From positions 1-64,000 of the forward strand of contig NZ_FUZF01000017.1 of NCBI RefSeq assembly GCF_900168125.1: 64,000 bases of DNA, written 5' to 3'. Source of the DNA: Sphingobacterium nematocida. GTDB lineage: Bacteria; Bacteroidota; Bacteroidia; Sphingobacteriales; Sphingobacteriaceae. Shown one piece after another: positions 8,763 through 17,858 of the stretch (position 1 is the first letter of the stretch; each line of letters begins with the position of its first letter). The position numbers and the translations under genes were made by a program. The notes under the pieces were generated by a model, which was not told the DNA's origin, made no database searches, and saw nothing but the letters and a program-made list of their open reading frames with translations.

Positions 8763-10034
8763 ATGGCGCATAAAGTTGTTTCTATTGTATTAGGAGGAGG
8801 TCGTGGGACTCGACTTTATCCTTTGACCGATCAGCGGTCCAAGCCTGCGGTTCCTATTGCCGGAAAATACCGCTTAGTTGATATTCCAATTTCAAACTGT
8901 TTGAATTCGGGTTTTAATAAAATCTTTGTATTGACACAGTACAATTCGGCGTCGTTGAATAAGCATATTAAAAATTCCTATAACTTTAGCGTATTCAGTA
9001 AGGGATTTGTCGATATTCTAGCAGCAGAACAGACCAGCGAAGGAGATCGCTGGTTTGAAGGCACAGCTGATGCTGTACGCCGTACTCAAAAAAACCTCGC
9101 GAATGTAGATTACGATTATGTGTTGATTCTTTCGGGAGATCAATTGTATCAGATGAACTATGACGACCTAGTGGATTTTCATGTCAAGAATGGTGGTGAA
9201 ATAACTATTGCTACGATTCCTGTTACGGGCAAAGAAGCCACTGGTTTTGGAATTCTCAAATCTGACGAGAGCAACGAAATTACTGCTTTTATAGAAAAAC
9301 CTACCAAAGAATTATTACCCGATTGGGCTTCCGAGGTTCCAGAACATTTAGAGAAATCCGGTAGGACTTACTTGGCGTCCATGGGAATATATGTTTTCTC
9401 GAAAGGAGTAATACGGAAATTGTTAGCTGAAAATCCCGGAATGGATTTCGGAAAAGAGATTATTCCCGAAGCAATTGGTAACCATAAAGTTTTGAGCTAT
9501 CAATTTGATGGTTACTGGACAGATATTGGTACGATATCTTCATTCTTCGAAGCGAATATACAGCTTACAGACGATATCCCATCTTTTAACCTGTTCGGAG
9601 AGCCTGTCTTTACACGAGCTCGGATGTTGCCTCCCTCAAAAATATTAGGTACAACATTGAATCATGCTATTATAGCCGATGGTTGCATTATCCTGGCCGA
9701 TAAGATAGAACGAGCAGTGATTGGTATTCGCTCTAGGATAGGGAAAGGTACCGTTATTAAAGCCACTTACATGATGGGTTCTGATTATTATGAAGATCTA
9801 GATGAAGTCGTAGAACTCTATAACAGTCAGCAACCGCCACCTATTGGGGTAGGCGAGCGATGTTATATAGAAAATGCTATTTTGGACAAAAATTGCCGCA
9901 TTGGTAATGACGTTCGCATTATGGGTGGAAAACACTTAAAGGATGGAGATTTTGAAACCTATACAGTATGCGACAGTATAGTTGTGATCAAGAAGAATGC
10001 GGTCATACCACACGGTATGACAATTGGTCGGTAA
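8763..10034 (+). CDS. glgC: Glucose-1-phosphate adenylyltransferase
   Basis: A 423-residue enzyme making ADP-glucose from glucose-1-phosphate and ATP, the substrate-supplying step for glgA. The N-terminal nucleotidyltransferase domain has VLGGGRGTRLYPLT, RSKPAVPIAGKYRLVDIP, GTADAVRRT and ILSGDQLYQM. The C-terminal third is a left-handed beta-helix with hexapeptide-like repeats (SRIGKGTVIKA, CRIGNDVRIMGG). An upstream in-frame ATG at 8733 exists, but it lies inside glgA; the start used here begins right after the glgA stop and matches the usual N-terminus. It is the last gene of the operon, followed by a strong terminator. Confidence 0.96.
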   Translation: MAHKVVSIVLGGGRGTRLYPLTDQRSKPAVPIAGKYRLVDIPISNCLNSGFNKIFVLTQYNSASLNKHIKNSYNFSVFSKGFVDILAAEQTSEGDRWFEGTADAVRRTQKNLANVDYDYVLILSGDQLYQMNYDDLVDFHVKNGGEITIATIPVTGKEATGFGILKSDESNEITAFIEKPTKELLPDWASEVPEHLEKSGRTYLASMGIYVFSKGVIRKLLAENPGMDFGKEIIPEAIGNHKVLSYQFDGYWTDIGTISSFFEANIQLTDDIPSFNLFGEPVFTRARMLPPSKILGTTLNHAIIADGCIILADKIERAVIGIRSRIGKGTVIKATYMMGSDYYEDLDEVVELYNSQQPPPIGVGERCYIENAILDKNCRIGNDVRIMGGKHLKDGDFETYTVCDSIVVIKKNAVIPHGMTIGR

Positions 10035-10124
10035 GCTTACTTAAACGATGAGAAGTTCGGTTTGCTTTAGTAAGCTTAGCCTTCTATAGAAGCAGCTATA
10101 TACTTTTTTGTATACATTATAACG

Positions 10125-10160
10125 AAAGCCGTTCCGAAGTTAATTCGGAACGGCTTTTTA
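10125..10160 (+). terminator. Intrinsic terminator of the glycogen operon
   Basis: A perfect 14-bp stem (AAAGCCGTTCCGAA with TTCGGAACGGCTTT) and a 5-base loop end in a T run. It lies 90 bases after glgC. The stem also starts with A residues, so it may also stop transcription of the opposing LRR gene. Confidence 0.92.
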
Positions 10161-10192
10161 CGCTTTCTAACCGTTCAAGGTATCTATGAATT

Positions 10193-11224
10193 TTAATCGT
10201 TCATACCATCGTAATACACATCTGTTTTGGTTAGGATATCTTGAATTTGCTCGTATTGTTTTTTTGTAAATCCGGTCTCGTTTATGAAGAACAGTCCACT
10301 CCATTTTATAGTTTTGACGGAGGCCAAAAATGGTTCCCATCGCAGCGGATTATTGGTAAAAGGTACATACGTCAGCTTAGGGTTTTCTGCCAATACTTGA
10401 GGAAAGGACGTAAAATGGTTGTAGGAAAAATCAGCTTTTTCTAATTTTTTAAGAGTAGATATAGATTTCGGCAGGGAAGATAGTCCTGCATTTTCTATAC
10501 CCAGCTCCTTCAATTCGGGCAACTGTTGGAATAAGTCGGGCAGCTCGTTCAGTTTTGTTTCACTTTTATAATTACCTGACATATACAACACGGATAGTTT
10601 GCTTAGGCTAAAGATTGCATTTGGAAAGGCCGTAAATAGGTGGTTGTTCAGTCCGAGTTGCTGTAGCCTTTTAAGCTGGGCAAATGAGGCGGGTAAATCC
10701 GTCAAGGGATTATTGCAATCAAAACCCTCCAGTGTGTTAAGATTAGAAATACTGGAGGGAAGTGTTTTTAATTTATTTTGACTCAATATCAGTTTTTTCA
10801 GCCGCTGGTTAGGCGTTTTGATTTCAGGAAAGCCGTCCAGCTCGAAATTGTTTATTTCTAACATTTCCAATTGATGGCTCTCGTCTATGATTTTTTGTAG
10901 TATGCTGCTATCGAGTCTTTTGCCTGATATGACGGTGCTAAATGAGAGCATTTTTAGCTTGGATAGCTCTGAATTGGCTAATACGTCGATATCTTTAAAG
11001 CTAATTTCCTTTCCGTTTGTCGTAATGCCTTTAATATGGGTAGCGCTGCTTGCGGGCATTGGCGCGATTATGCCAATAGTTTCTGTAGTAGGTATTGATT
11101 GCTGTACTGGTAGCACTTCGGGGATTGCCTCCTTTGGTGGCGGTATTTGAGTTTTCTTCTTTTTCTGTGCAGCTGCTGCAAGGGTGAGCAGGCTGAGACT
11201 GAAAACAAAGATATATTTTTTCAT
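10193..11224 (-). CDS. Secreted leucine-rich repeat protein
   Basis: The chosen ATG gives 343 residues beginning with a clear signal peptide (MKKYIFVFSLSLLTLAAAAQ); the longer frame upstream lacks one. After a Pro/Lys-rich linker (about 21-60), about eight leucine-rich repeats of the LxxLxLxxNxLxxLP type fill residues 95-320 (LKKLILSQNKLKTLPSSI, LKRLQQLGLNNHLFTAFP). It probably sits in the periplasm or on the surface and binds a protein ligand, which cannot be named. It stands alone, divergent from the arsR-like gene and convergent with the glycogen operon. Confidence 0.85.
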   Translation of the reverse strand: MKKYIFVFSLSLLTLAAAAQKKKKTQIPPPKEAIPEVLPVQQSIPTTETIGIIAPMPASSATHIKGITTNGKEISFKDIDVLANSELSKLKMLSFSTVISGKRLDSSILQKIIDESHQLEMLEINNFELDGFPEIKTPNQRLKKLILSQNKLKTLPSSISNLNTLEGFDCNNPLTDLPASFAQLKRLQQLGLNNHLFTAFPNAIFSLSKLSVLYMSGNYKSETKLNELPDLFQQLPELKELGIENAGLSSLPKSISTLKKLEKADFSYNHFTSFPQVLAENPKLTYVPFTNNPLRWEPFLASVKTIKWSGLFFINETGFTKKQYEQIQDILTKTDVYYDGMND

Positions 11225-11343
11225 GATGACTGGCTTTTTATTAACGCAAAGATGCGTATTCAGATACCTATTTTGAAAATTATAGATCACAAAAAAGATC
11301 ATTGAAATCTCTTGAATTATTTGTTTCTTTGTATCGATATTTT

Positions 11344-11358
11344 TAGATATATAGATAT
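11344..11358. promoter_or_regulatory. Direct TAGATAT repeats overlapping the arsR-like start
   Basis: TAGATAT occurs twice with one base between (11344-11350 and 11352-11358), the second copy running into the ATG of the ArsR-family gene. The same heptamer in reverse orientation occurs twice before the next gene. This is a plausible autoregulatory operator, inferred from position alone. Confidence 0.4.
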
Positions 11359-11656
11359 GCAGGAGTTATTTAAGATTTTATCCAATGAACATCGTGTTCA
11401 AATCCTTACTTGGCTAAAGGATCCTCATGCTCATTTTGCTGTGGAAGACATCGAGCCAGAAGTAACAGATTATGGGGTATGTATGAGTGTTATACAAAAG
11501 AAGGCAGGGATTTCCCAATCCACAACTTCTACTTATCTGAGCTCCATGGTCAACTGTGGCCTTCTGAAATCTATACGAGAAGGGCAGTGGACCTATTACA
11601 AACGTAATGAAGAACGGATTCAGGAACTAGCGTCTTACATAAAGGAGGTTTTATAA
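11357..11656 (+). CDS. ArsR-family winged-helix transcriptional regulator
   Basis: A 99-residue regulator from the ATG chosen here, which gives the standard ArsR N-terminus MQELFKILSNEHRVQILTWL; the longer frame adds 15 residues without family support. The winged helix covers most of the protein, with the recognition helix around KAGISQSTTSTYLSSMVNCGLL and the wing SIREGQWTYYKRN. The CVC-type metal-binding cysteines of classical ArsR are absent; two cysteines (YGVCMSV, VNCGLL) are present but not in a known sensor motif. It lies 77 bases before the LLM oxidoreductase and probably regulates it and itself. Confidence 0.85.
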   Translation: MQELFKILSNEHRVQILTWLKDPHAHFAVEDIEPEVTDYGVCMSVIQKKAGISQSTTSTYLSSMVNCGLLKSIREGQWTYYKRNEERIQELASYIKEVL

Positions 11657-11675
11657 ACCTTTTTTTTTGCCTATT

Positions 11676-11698
11676 ATATCTATAATTCTGAATATCTA
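11676..11698. promoter_or_regulatory. Paired ATATCTA repeats before the LLM oxidoreductase
   Basis: ATATCTA at 11676-11682 and again at 11692-11698, the reverse complement of the heptamer at the arsR start. The 16-base spacing is about one and a half helical turns. A shared ArsR operator is a reasonable inference. Confidence 0.4.
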
Positions 11699-11733
11699 AA
11701 TAAATAGAATAGCTGAATGTTTAACTAAAACTC

Positions 11734-12720
11734 ATGACAACAGAATCTCATTCCAACTTCAAAAACCACATTGGGTTCAATCGTTTATTCGCTCGCGATA
11801 AACTTACCTTAGGGATTTTCCTTCCCCTTGATTTATATAACGGGGATCTTAATGTTTACAAGGATCATACAAAGTACATACGACAGATCGACCAGAATAA
11901 TTTTGGAGCATTATGGGTACGGGATATTCCATTGTTTGACCCGAACTTCGGAGATGCCGGACAGGTTTATGATCCATTTACCTATTTATCTTACCTAGCA
12001 GGTATTACCAATAATATTGCACTGGGCACCGGGAGTATTGTTTTGCCGTTTTGGAATCCGATATCTCTCGCTAAAACTAGCAGTTCTCTAGATCACTTGT
12101 CGGCCAATCGATTGATCATGGGAGTGGGGTCTGGGGATCGGGGCGTAGAATTCCCCGCCTTTAGAGTTCCCTTTGATCAGCGAGGAGAGCGGTTTAGACA
12201 AGTGCTGGAAGAGTTCCGTCACATTACTCACGAATCATTTCCTAACCTTCAGACAGATTTAACGTATCTCCATGGAGTCGATGTCATCCCCAAACCTATG
12301 TCTGGAAAGATCCCCGTATTGATCACGGGAGCTAGTCAACAGTCACTCGATTGGATAGCGAGAAATGGAGACGGATGGATTACTTATCCAGGAGCAACTA
12401 CAAATAAGAGTGATACAACACGGTTGGAAGCTAAGATCAGTGCGTGGCGTGATCTTATCCCAGACGGTCAATTTAAACCCCATATGACCAACGAATGGAT
12501 CGAATTGTCAGATGACCCCTATTTTCCAAGGACACCTCTTAGGGGCGGTTTTGTTCTGAAGACAGGAAGGAATGGGCTGATTGATTTATTGGGCGAATGG
12601 CAGGACGCCGGAGTCAATCATGCTGCATTAGGGCTTCAGTTTAGTACGAGACCATTGGAAGAAGTAATAGACGAGCTAGCAGAAGAAATACTGCCACATT
12701 TCCCTTCTCTGATAATGTAA
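11734..12720 (+). CDS. LLM-class flavin-dependent oxidoreductase (BA3436-type)
   Basis: A 328-residue luciferase-like monooxygenase. It begins with the TIM-barrel strand LTLGIFLPLDLYNGD and continues with FGALWVRDIPLFDP, NNIALGTGSIVLPFWNPISLAK (substrate/flavin pocket) and ANRLIMGVGSGDRGVEFPAF. This text fits the BA3436 subgroup of bacterial luciferase-type oxidoreductases, which use reduced FMN; the substrate is unknown. There is no signal peptide. It follows the ArsR-type regulator with paired repeats in between, suggesting stress- or ligand-induced expression. A strong hairpin follows the gene. Confidence 0.88.
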   Translation: MTTESHSNFKNHIGFNRLFARDKLTLGIFLPLDLYNGDLNVYKDHTKYIRQIDQNNFGALWVRDIPLFDPNFGDAGQVYDPFTYLSYLAGITNNIALGTGSIVLPFWNPISLAKTSSSLDHLSANRLIMGVGSGDRGVEFPAFRVPFDQRGERFRQVLEEFRHITHESFPNLQTDLTYLHGVDVIPKPMSGKIPVLITGASQQSLDWIARNGDGWITYPGATTNKSDTTRLEAKISAWRDLIPDGQFKPHMTNEWIELSDDPYFPRTPLRGGFVLKTGRNGLIDLLGEWQDAGVNHAALGLQFSTRPLEEVIDELAEEILPHFPSLIM

Positions 12721-12755
12721 TGATAGCATCTGATAGGTGTTTGATTAAATCTTGC

Positions 12756-12787
12756 CAAAAATTAGAGAGCCTCCTTGGCTCTCTAAT
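12756..12787 (-). terminator. Terminator between the LLM oxidoreductase and AraC genes
   Basis: A perfect 11-bp stem (ATTAGAGAGCC with GGCTCTCTAAT) and a 5-base loop. On the minus strand the stem is followed by TTTTT, so it fits best as the terminator of the AraC-type gene, and it may act in both directions. Confidence 0.85.
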
Positions 12788-12799
12788 ACAGTAACATGT

Positions 12800-13744
12800 T
12801 TATAATTGTTTTACAGGGATACAGATTTCGACAATAAATTTCTTCTCTGGATGTTGATTATTGTCATTATGATAGATTTCATAAGGACTGGATTCCTTGG
12901 GTTGATAGCCACTTTCAGATAGCCATGCATACATAGTATTCCAAGCTTTTTCAAAATCCTTGATACCAATCTCAAAATAACCTACTGCGTACTTACCCTC
13001 CTGAGTCTGTGATTTTCGGATCTCACCTTCTACATCTACATCTCTATCGACTACGAGACAAGCGTCGTTGCGCATCTTTGCTATCTCGGTTATGGAAGGA
13101 TCATCGTGATACATCGATAAAGCTTTTGTGTTTGCGTTTAGCAAACCTCTTGGTGCAGCCCATTTAAAGAGCTCTTCGTAGGCCTGCCCGATCTGATTAA
13201 AAGCTCCTGTGCGGCGATAACAGATTAGCTTCAGCGCAGGCATCTGTTTGATTTCAATTTTAATGTCCATAAGTATTAATTGTTTTAATTCGACACTACA
13301 AAATTGGGCATCTATCTGTTGGATATTTTTGCCGATCTTGCTCACCGCATTGCCATTCTTGCTATATCGGATACCTTCTTTACTAAAAATTCCTTTCGCT
13401 TCTTGTCTGAATTCTTTGGCGCTGATGTTAAACTGCTTTTTGAACGCTCTACTAAAGGATGACAGATTTTCAAAACCACAGTCAAATGCTATCGTTGCAA
13501 TAGATAGTTTCGTCTCGCTCTGTAGCAAGCGTCCCACTTTTTCCAGACGTATGCGCGAGACGTAGGTGTTGGGTGTTTCGCCCGTCATTAATGTGAATAT
13601 TCGGTGAAAATGAAAAGGGGAGAACGAAGCGATATCAGCCATTTTTGACAGATCGATAGCTTGATCAAGATGTTGGTCGATATATTCCATTACCCGAATA
13701 ATACGGTTTATATATTCCTTTCTGCTTAAGTCTTTTGAGTCCAT
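12800..13744 (-). CDS. AraC-family regulator with GyrI-like ligand domain
   Basis: A 314-residue protein from the ATG that gives MDSKDLSRKEYINRI; the frame is open 8 residues further upstream. Residues about 8-110 hold the two AraC helix-turn-helix units (LSKMADIASFSPFHFHRIFTLMTGE and IATIAFDCGFENLSSFSRAFKKQF). Residues about 155-314 form a GyrI-like effector-binding domain (IEIKQMPALKLICYRRTGAF, KYAVGYFEIG). The order, DNA-binding first then GyrI-like, is that of Rob/SoxS-related multidrug-sensing regulators. A TATATTTG -7 match lies only about 6 bases before the ATG, which would make the transcript nearly leaderless. Its targets are unknown. Confidence 0.9.
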   Translation of the reverse strand: MDSKDLSRKEYINRIIRVMEYIDQHLDQAIDLSKMADIASFSPFHFHRIFTLMTGETPNTYVSRIRLEKVGRLLQSETKLSIATIAFDCGFENLSSFSRAFKKQFNISAKEFRQEAKGIFSKEGIRYSKNGNAVSKIGKNIQQIDAQFCSVELKQLILMDIKIEIKQMPALKLICYRRTGAFNQIGQAYEELFKWAAPRGLLNANTKALSMYHDDPSITEIAKMRNDACLVVDRDVDVEGEIRKSQTQEGKYAVGYFEIGIKDFEKAWNTMYAWLSESGYQPKESSPYEIYHNDNNQHPEKKFIVEICIPVKQL

Positions 13745-13921
13745 TGCAGCAAATATAGTTAACTTCATTTGGCAGTTCTTTGCAAATCTTGCTGATTAGA
13801 CTTTAAGCTTTTTTCAAGAGATCGTTTAGGATCAAATGATTATCTTCGCGAGTAGGGTATATAGGGGCTGACCGATTATAGCTTTACAATCCAGGACAAA
13901 CGATTTATAACAAGTACAATT

Positions 13922-14419
13922 ATGTTAACGTATAGAGATGCAAACAAAACAGATCTAAAAGAAATTGTAAATATCTATAACTCTACTATCCATTCAAGGA
14001 TGGTTACTGCCGATACGATACCAGTTTCGGTCGAGAGTAGACTAGTGTGGTTCGATCAGCATAACCCGACGAATAGACCGCTTTGGGTTATAGAAGATGA
14101 TTCTGCAAAAATAATCGGTTGGGTAAGTTTTCAGTCATTTTACGGACGCCCTGCCTACGACGCAACCGTAGAAATCAGTATTTATATAGACGAATCACAA
14201 AGAGGAAGGGGCTTAGGTAAAGAAATTCTTCAATACAGTTTAGAAAGAGCACAAGATTTTGGTGTCACGACAGTGCTTGGTTTTATCTTTGCACACAATG
14301 AACCAAGTATTAAGTTGTTTAAATATCTAGGTTTTGAAGAATGGGCTACACTACCTGATATAGCTTTACTCGATGGCGTAGAACGTAGTTTGAAAATTTT
14401 GGGAAAGCGAATCGTTTAG
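13922..14419 (+). CDS. GNAT N-acetyltransferase, phosphinothricin acetyltransferase-like
   Basis: A 165-residue acetyl-CoA-dependent N-acetyltransferase. Its text follows the phosphinothricin/methionine-sulfoximine acetyltransferase group: YNSTIHSRMVTADTIPVSVE near the start, then the acetyl-CoA loop QRGRGLGKEIL (R/Q-x-x-G-x-G), and GFIFAHNEPSIKLFKYLGF for the last strands. The usual role in that group is acetylation of toxic amino-acid analogues. It is monocistronic and follows the divergent AraC/GyrI-like regulator by about 180 bases, so it could be a target of that regulator. Confidence 0.88.
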   Translation: MLTYRDANKTDLKEIVNIYNSTIHSRMVTADTIPVSVESRLVWFDQHNPTNRPLWVIEDDSAKIIGWVSFQSFYGRPAYDATVEISIYIDESQRGRGLGKEILQYSLERAQDFGVTTVLGFIFAHNEPSIKLFKYLGFEEWATLPDIALLDGVERSLKILGKRIV

Positions 14420-14580
14420 TAACATTCATTTCTTGAGTTCTCTCATTTTATGCGGGGTCGTCCAGAATCTGATCGCTTACAATTGCTTATACGGTATTAA
14501 AATACAGTCTCCTTTTCGGTAGTTTAGACTGTTTAAGAATTATAAGTTACTGTATTGATAAAAAGCACTCACATGCCCTC

Positions 14581-14611
14581 TTGGGAAAGAGGTGCTAGCG
14601 GCGTACATTTG
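14581..14611 (+). promoter_or_regulatory. Bacteroidota-type promoter of the mepB-like gene
   Basis: TTGG (14581-14584), a 19-base spacer, then TACATTTG (14604-14611), a full match to the TTG-N19-TAnnTTTG arrangement of the Bacteroidota primary sigma factor. Transcription would start about 17-20 bases before the ATG at 14635. Confidence 0.7.
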
Positions 14612-14634
14612 CATATATCCATTTGGTTAATATT

Positions 14635-15135
14635 ATGTATGAAAAAGAACTTACCCATTTAGACAGCACTTTATTCGATACTTTTGGTATGCATATCTCA
14701 AATGCATATAAAGACGAGGAAACAGGAGATTATTGCGGATGCAATTTTCAGCTTGGCAGTTTTCATATAAAATATAGAAAAGCGAAAGTTACCCCTAAGA
14801 AGATAGGTCAATTTGTCGCTCTATGGAAAAGGAACCCCGAAGGGAAAACAGAACCATATCATATTGATGATAATTTCGATTTTTATTTTGTTGAAACGGA
14901 GTACCAAGATAACTGGGGATGTTTTCTGTTTCCTAAAGGTATTCTTTCAGAGAAGCGAGTTTTGTCGGTAAACGGGAAAGAGGGAAAACGTGGCTTCCGT
15001 GTTTATCCAATATGGGATAGTCCTGAAAACAAACAGGCAATTAGCACGAAAAGTTGGCAGATTGTTTATTTTCTCGACTTAATAGGAAACAGAAAAATAT
15101 CCGTTGAAACACTGCAAAAACTGATGAAACAATAA
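14635..15135 (+). CDS. MepB family protein
   Basis: A 166-residue MepB-family protein. The ATG used here lies just downstream of a well-formed promoter; an in-frame TTG 12 bases earlier is less likely. The family core is visible: CNFQLGSFHIKYRKAKVTPKKIGQFVALWKRN with the double-Lys PKK-x-GQF signature, then HIDDNFDFYFVET and GCFLFPKGIL, and a C-terminal KGFRVYP-like segment (KRGFRVYPIWD). In Staphylococcus the gene neighbours the MepA multidrug pump, but its own function is unresolved. It stands alone here. Confidence 0.87.
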   Translation: MYEKELTHLDSTLFDTFGMHISNAYKDEETGDYCGCNFQLGSFHIKYRKAKVTPKKIGQFVALWKRNPEGKTEPYHIDDNFDFYFVETEYQDNWGCFLFPKGILSEKRVLSVNGKEGKRGFRVYPIWDSPENKQAISTKSWQIVYFLDLIGNRKISVETLQKLMKQ

Positions 15136-15338
15136 ATAATGTTTCAATCATGAACCTTTTTTGTCACGATACTGATATTGCGACACGGTGTTGTCAGGAT
15201 ATCCCTAGATCTAGATTCAAAGTACTATAATAGTAAAATCAAAACCAGAACCCCGCAAATAGGGAAGGGTAAATATTATTTTTATGATTTATGTAGTTGT
15301 AAATCAGGTTTTTATTTATTTTCTTTAAAATAATAGCC

Positions 15339-15391
15339 TTACCGACCTTCGGTAAAATTAAGTATATGCTACTCTACTTATATATACTTAA
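15339..15391 (+). promoter_or_regulatory. Two inverted repeats in the leader of the TonB-receptor operon
   Basis: A short hairpin TTACCGA-CCT-TCGGTAA (15339-15355) is followed at once by a 10-bp inverted repeat, TTAAGTATAT and ATATACTTAA (15358-15367 and 15382-15391, 14 bases apart), ending 11 bases before the ATG. They could be an operator for a metal-responsive repressor or a translation-controlling leader. The rest of 15136-15402 shows nothing else. Confidence 0.45.
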
Positions 15392-15402
15392 TCTAAATAA
15401 AA

Positions 15403-17826
15403 ATGTTGAGGTCAACATCTGTTATTATACTATTTCTATTTTTACATGTACTTGTTACAGCACAAACTTCAAGCAAACACACTATTTCAGGATATATCAA
15501 GGACAATTTTGGTCGACCGATAGCGGGTGCTACGATTCATGTCAAAACGGAGAATGTAACGAGCACTTCGGATGTGGATGGCTTTTATAAACTTACAGCG
15601 ACTCAGTTTTCCAATAGTTCAACTATTCAGATAACGGCAGTAGGATTCTACCCAGAGCAACACCTAGTAGATGGTAAATGGGTTCAGGATTTTATTTTAA
15701 GGGAAGATCATAACGTTATCGATGAGGTGACCGTCTCTGGACAGGGCAAATCCGATAATCAGCGGAAAGTCGAAGAGATCAAACGCTCTGGTTTTAATGT
15801 AAGTGTGATCGATATGAACCTGTATGCCAATCAAACCGCAAATATCAATCAGATATTGCGTACTGCTCCAGGGGTAACTTTCCGTGAAGACGGTGGTTTG
15901 GGTTCTAATTTTGTATTTCGCATTAATGGATTGGATGCTAAAATATACATAGACGGGGTACCTATGGATAATTTTGGATCCTCCATGTCACTCAACAACA
16001 TTCCTGTCAATCTAGTTGATCGTATTGAAATCTACAAGGGTGTCGTCCCAGCTTTCTTAGGTTCAGACGCTTTGGGCGGAGCCGTAAATATCATTACAAA
16101 ACAGCGGTCAAGACACTATTTGGATTTAAGTTACAGCTATGGCTCTTTCAATACCCATCAGGCAGCTTTGGTAGGGATGTATACCAACCCGAAGAATAAG
16201 CTCTCGGTACGGACGAATGCTTTCTATAACTATTCGGACAACAATTATACGATGTACAGCGAGCCGAAATACGGGGTAGTTTATGAAACGACCGTTGATA
16301 ACAAATTTGTACCTCTTGATAAAGTAAAAAGATTTAAGGATAGGTACTATTCTGCTATGGGACAGGTGGAGATTGGTTTACGTGATAAAAGTTGGGCCGA
16401 TCAGTTTTTTGTAGGTTTAACATATTCTGCGAATAACAAACAGAATCAATTAGGAGCGACTATAAGCGATGTAAATGGTGGCGACTGGCGAGAATCGAAG
16501 TATCTGATGCCTACTATAAGTTATAAGAAGCAAAATTTTCTGGTTGACCGCTTGTTTGCAGACATCTACGCTAGTTCGAGTTATGATGTTTCCAATATTC
16601 GCGATACGGCGCAATACAATTACAACTGGACGGGTTCTTGGGTTGAAAATCATAGCGGTTCAAACATAAACCAACAAAAACATGAAGAGCAAAAAGCAAC
16701 TAATCTATTAGCCAGATCTAATTTTAACTACGATTTTGATGAGCAACGTAACCATAGTTTAAATCTGAATTATAATGTAAATACCAACAATAGAAAAACG
16801 TACGATAGAATATTGGATTACAATACGACCGGATTGCCAAGTCGAATGACAAGACATATCATAGGCTTGTCTTGGCAAAATCAATGGTTTAGTAAGCGTT
16901 TGGTTAATAATTTAGCAATCAAATATTATGGACTGGATACCTATAAACAAGTCGACGAACGTAAGTATGATACGAACAATCAGCTGATAAGTGGAGGAAT
17001 AGTTTCGTACAATAATTTCTTTGATTATCAGGGATACAGTTTTGCATCGAGATACAGAATTTTTAAAGACGGAGGTGTGAAGTTCTCTACCGAGCGGGCA
17101 TACAATCTGCCTAGTATGAATGCGTTGTACGGCGACGGACAAAATCAACTAGCCAATTGGGATTTGAAACCCGAGCGAAGCGATAACCTGAATGGTGGAT
17201 TTTACTACAATACTTTTTTGAACGACAACCAGTTTATCAATTTTGATATTTCGGGATTCTACCGCTTAGCAAAAGATTATATCAATACACGTATCGTCAC
17301 GGTCGATGGTCAATCTAAGTTTCAAGCCTATAATATGCCAGGTGTAAAGCTCTACGGTGCCGAAACCGAAATTCGCTACGGCTATAAGGATATTATCACT
17401 GCGGCTGTCAATGCGACTTATGATAAGGCTCTAGATAACGTTAAATATACAGATGATACCAACCAGGAAGTGAGTTTGACCTATGGGTACCAGATTCCGA
17501 ATAGACCTTGGGTATATGGAAATCTGGATATTGGAGTAGCACAAAATGATTGGTTCGAAAAAGGTAGTCGTACACAGTTGTCATGGACCACACACTTTAC
17601 GCGATGGTACTATTTGAGTGACTCGCATTTAGGATCATTGGCATCTAAGAATCATATTCCAAGTCAGACTGTTCACTCCCTTATTCTGAGCTATTCCTGG
17701 AGTCGAAATAAATACAATATATCAGGCGAAGCGCGTAATCTAACCAATGAAAGAGCCTATGACAATTTTCGTTTACAAAAGCCCGGTAGAGCTTTTTACC
17801 TCAAACTGAGGGTATCATTAATGTAA
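15403..17826 (+). CDS. TonB-dependent outer-membrane receptor, XusA-like (siderophore type)
   Basis: An 807-residue receptor. It has a signal peptide (MLRSTSVIILFLFLHVLVTAQ), a CarboxypepD_reg-like beta-sandwich (about 25-105, HTISGYIKDNFGRPIAGATI), a plug domain (about 125-230, ILRTAPGVTFREDGG, YIDGVPMDNFG, IYKGVVPAFLGSDALGGAVNI) and a barrel ending in the aromatic/hydrophobic FYLKLRVSLM. It is shorter than SusC proteins and has no SusD partner, which fits iron-complex receptors. The following lipoprotein gene, 32 bases downstream, is of the DUF4374 type, the pairing known from the Bacteroides xenosiderophore system Xus. Ligand specificity is inferred only. Confidence 0.85.
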   Translation: MLRSTSVIILFLFLHVLVTAQTSSKHTISGYIKDNFGRPIAGATIHVKTENVTSTSDVDGFYKLTATQFSNSSTIQITAVGFYPEQHLVDGKWVQDFILREDHNVIDEVTVSGQGKSDNQRKVEEIKRSGFNVSVIDMNLYANQTANINQILRTAPGVTFREDGGLGSNFVFRINGLDAKIYIDGVPMDNFGSSMSLNNIPVNLVDRIEIYKGVVPAFLGSDALGGAVNIITKQRSRHYLDLSYSYGSFNTHQAALVGMYTNPKNKLSVRTNAFYNYSDNNYTMYSEPKYGVVYETTVDNKFVPLDKVKRFKDRYYSAMGQVEIGLRDKSWADQFFVGLTYSANNKQNQLGATISDVNGGDWRESKYLMPTISYKKQNFLVDRLFADIYASSSYDVSNIRDTAQYNYNWTGSWVENHSGSNINQQKHEEQKATNLLARSNFNYDFDEQRNHSLNLNYNVNTNNRKTYDRILDYNTTGLPSRMTRHIIGLSWQNQWFSKRLVNNLAIKYYGLDTYKQVDERKYDTNNQLISGGIVSYNNFFDYQGYSFASRYRIFKDGGVKFSTERAYNLPSMNALYGDGQNQLANWDLKPERSDNLNGGFYYNTFLNDNQFINFDISGFYRLAKDYINTRIVTVDGQSKFQAYNMPGVKLYGAETEIRYGYKDIITAAVNATYDKALDNVKYTDDTNQEVSLTYGYQIPNRPWVYGNLDIGVAQNDWFEKGSRTQLSWTTHFTRWYYLSDSHLGSLASKNHIPSQTVHSLILSYSWSRNKYNISGEARNLTNERAYDNFRLQKPGRAFYLKLRVSLM

Positions 17827-17858
17827 TAAATTAAAACAAAATACATAATAAAATAAAA

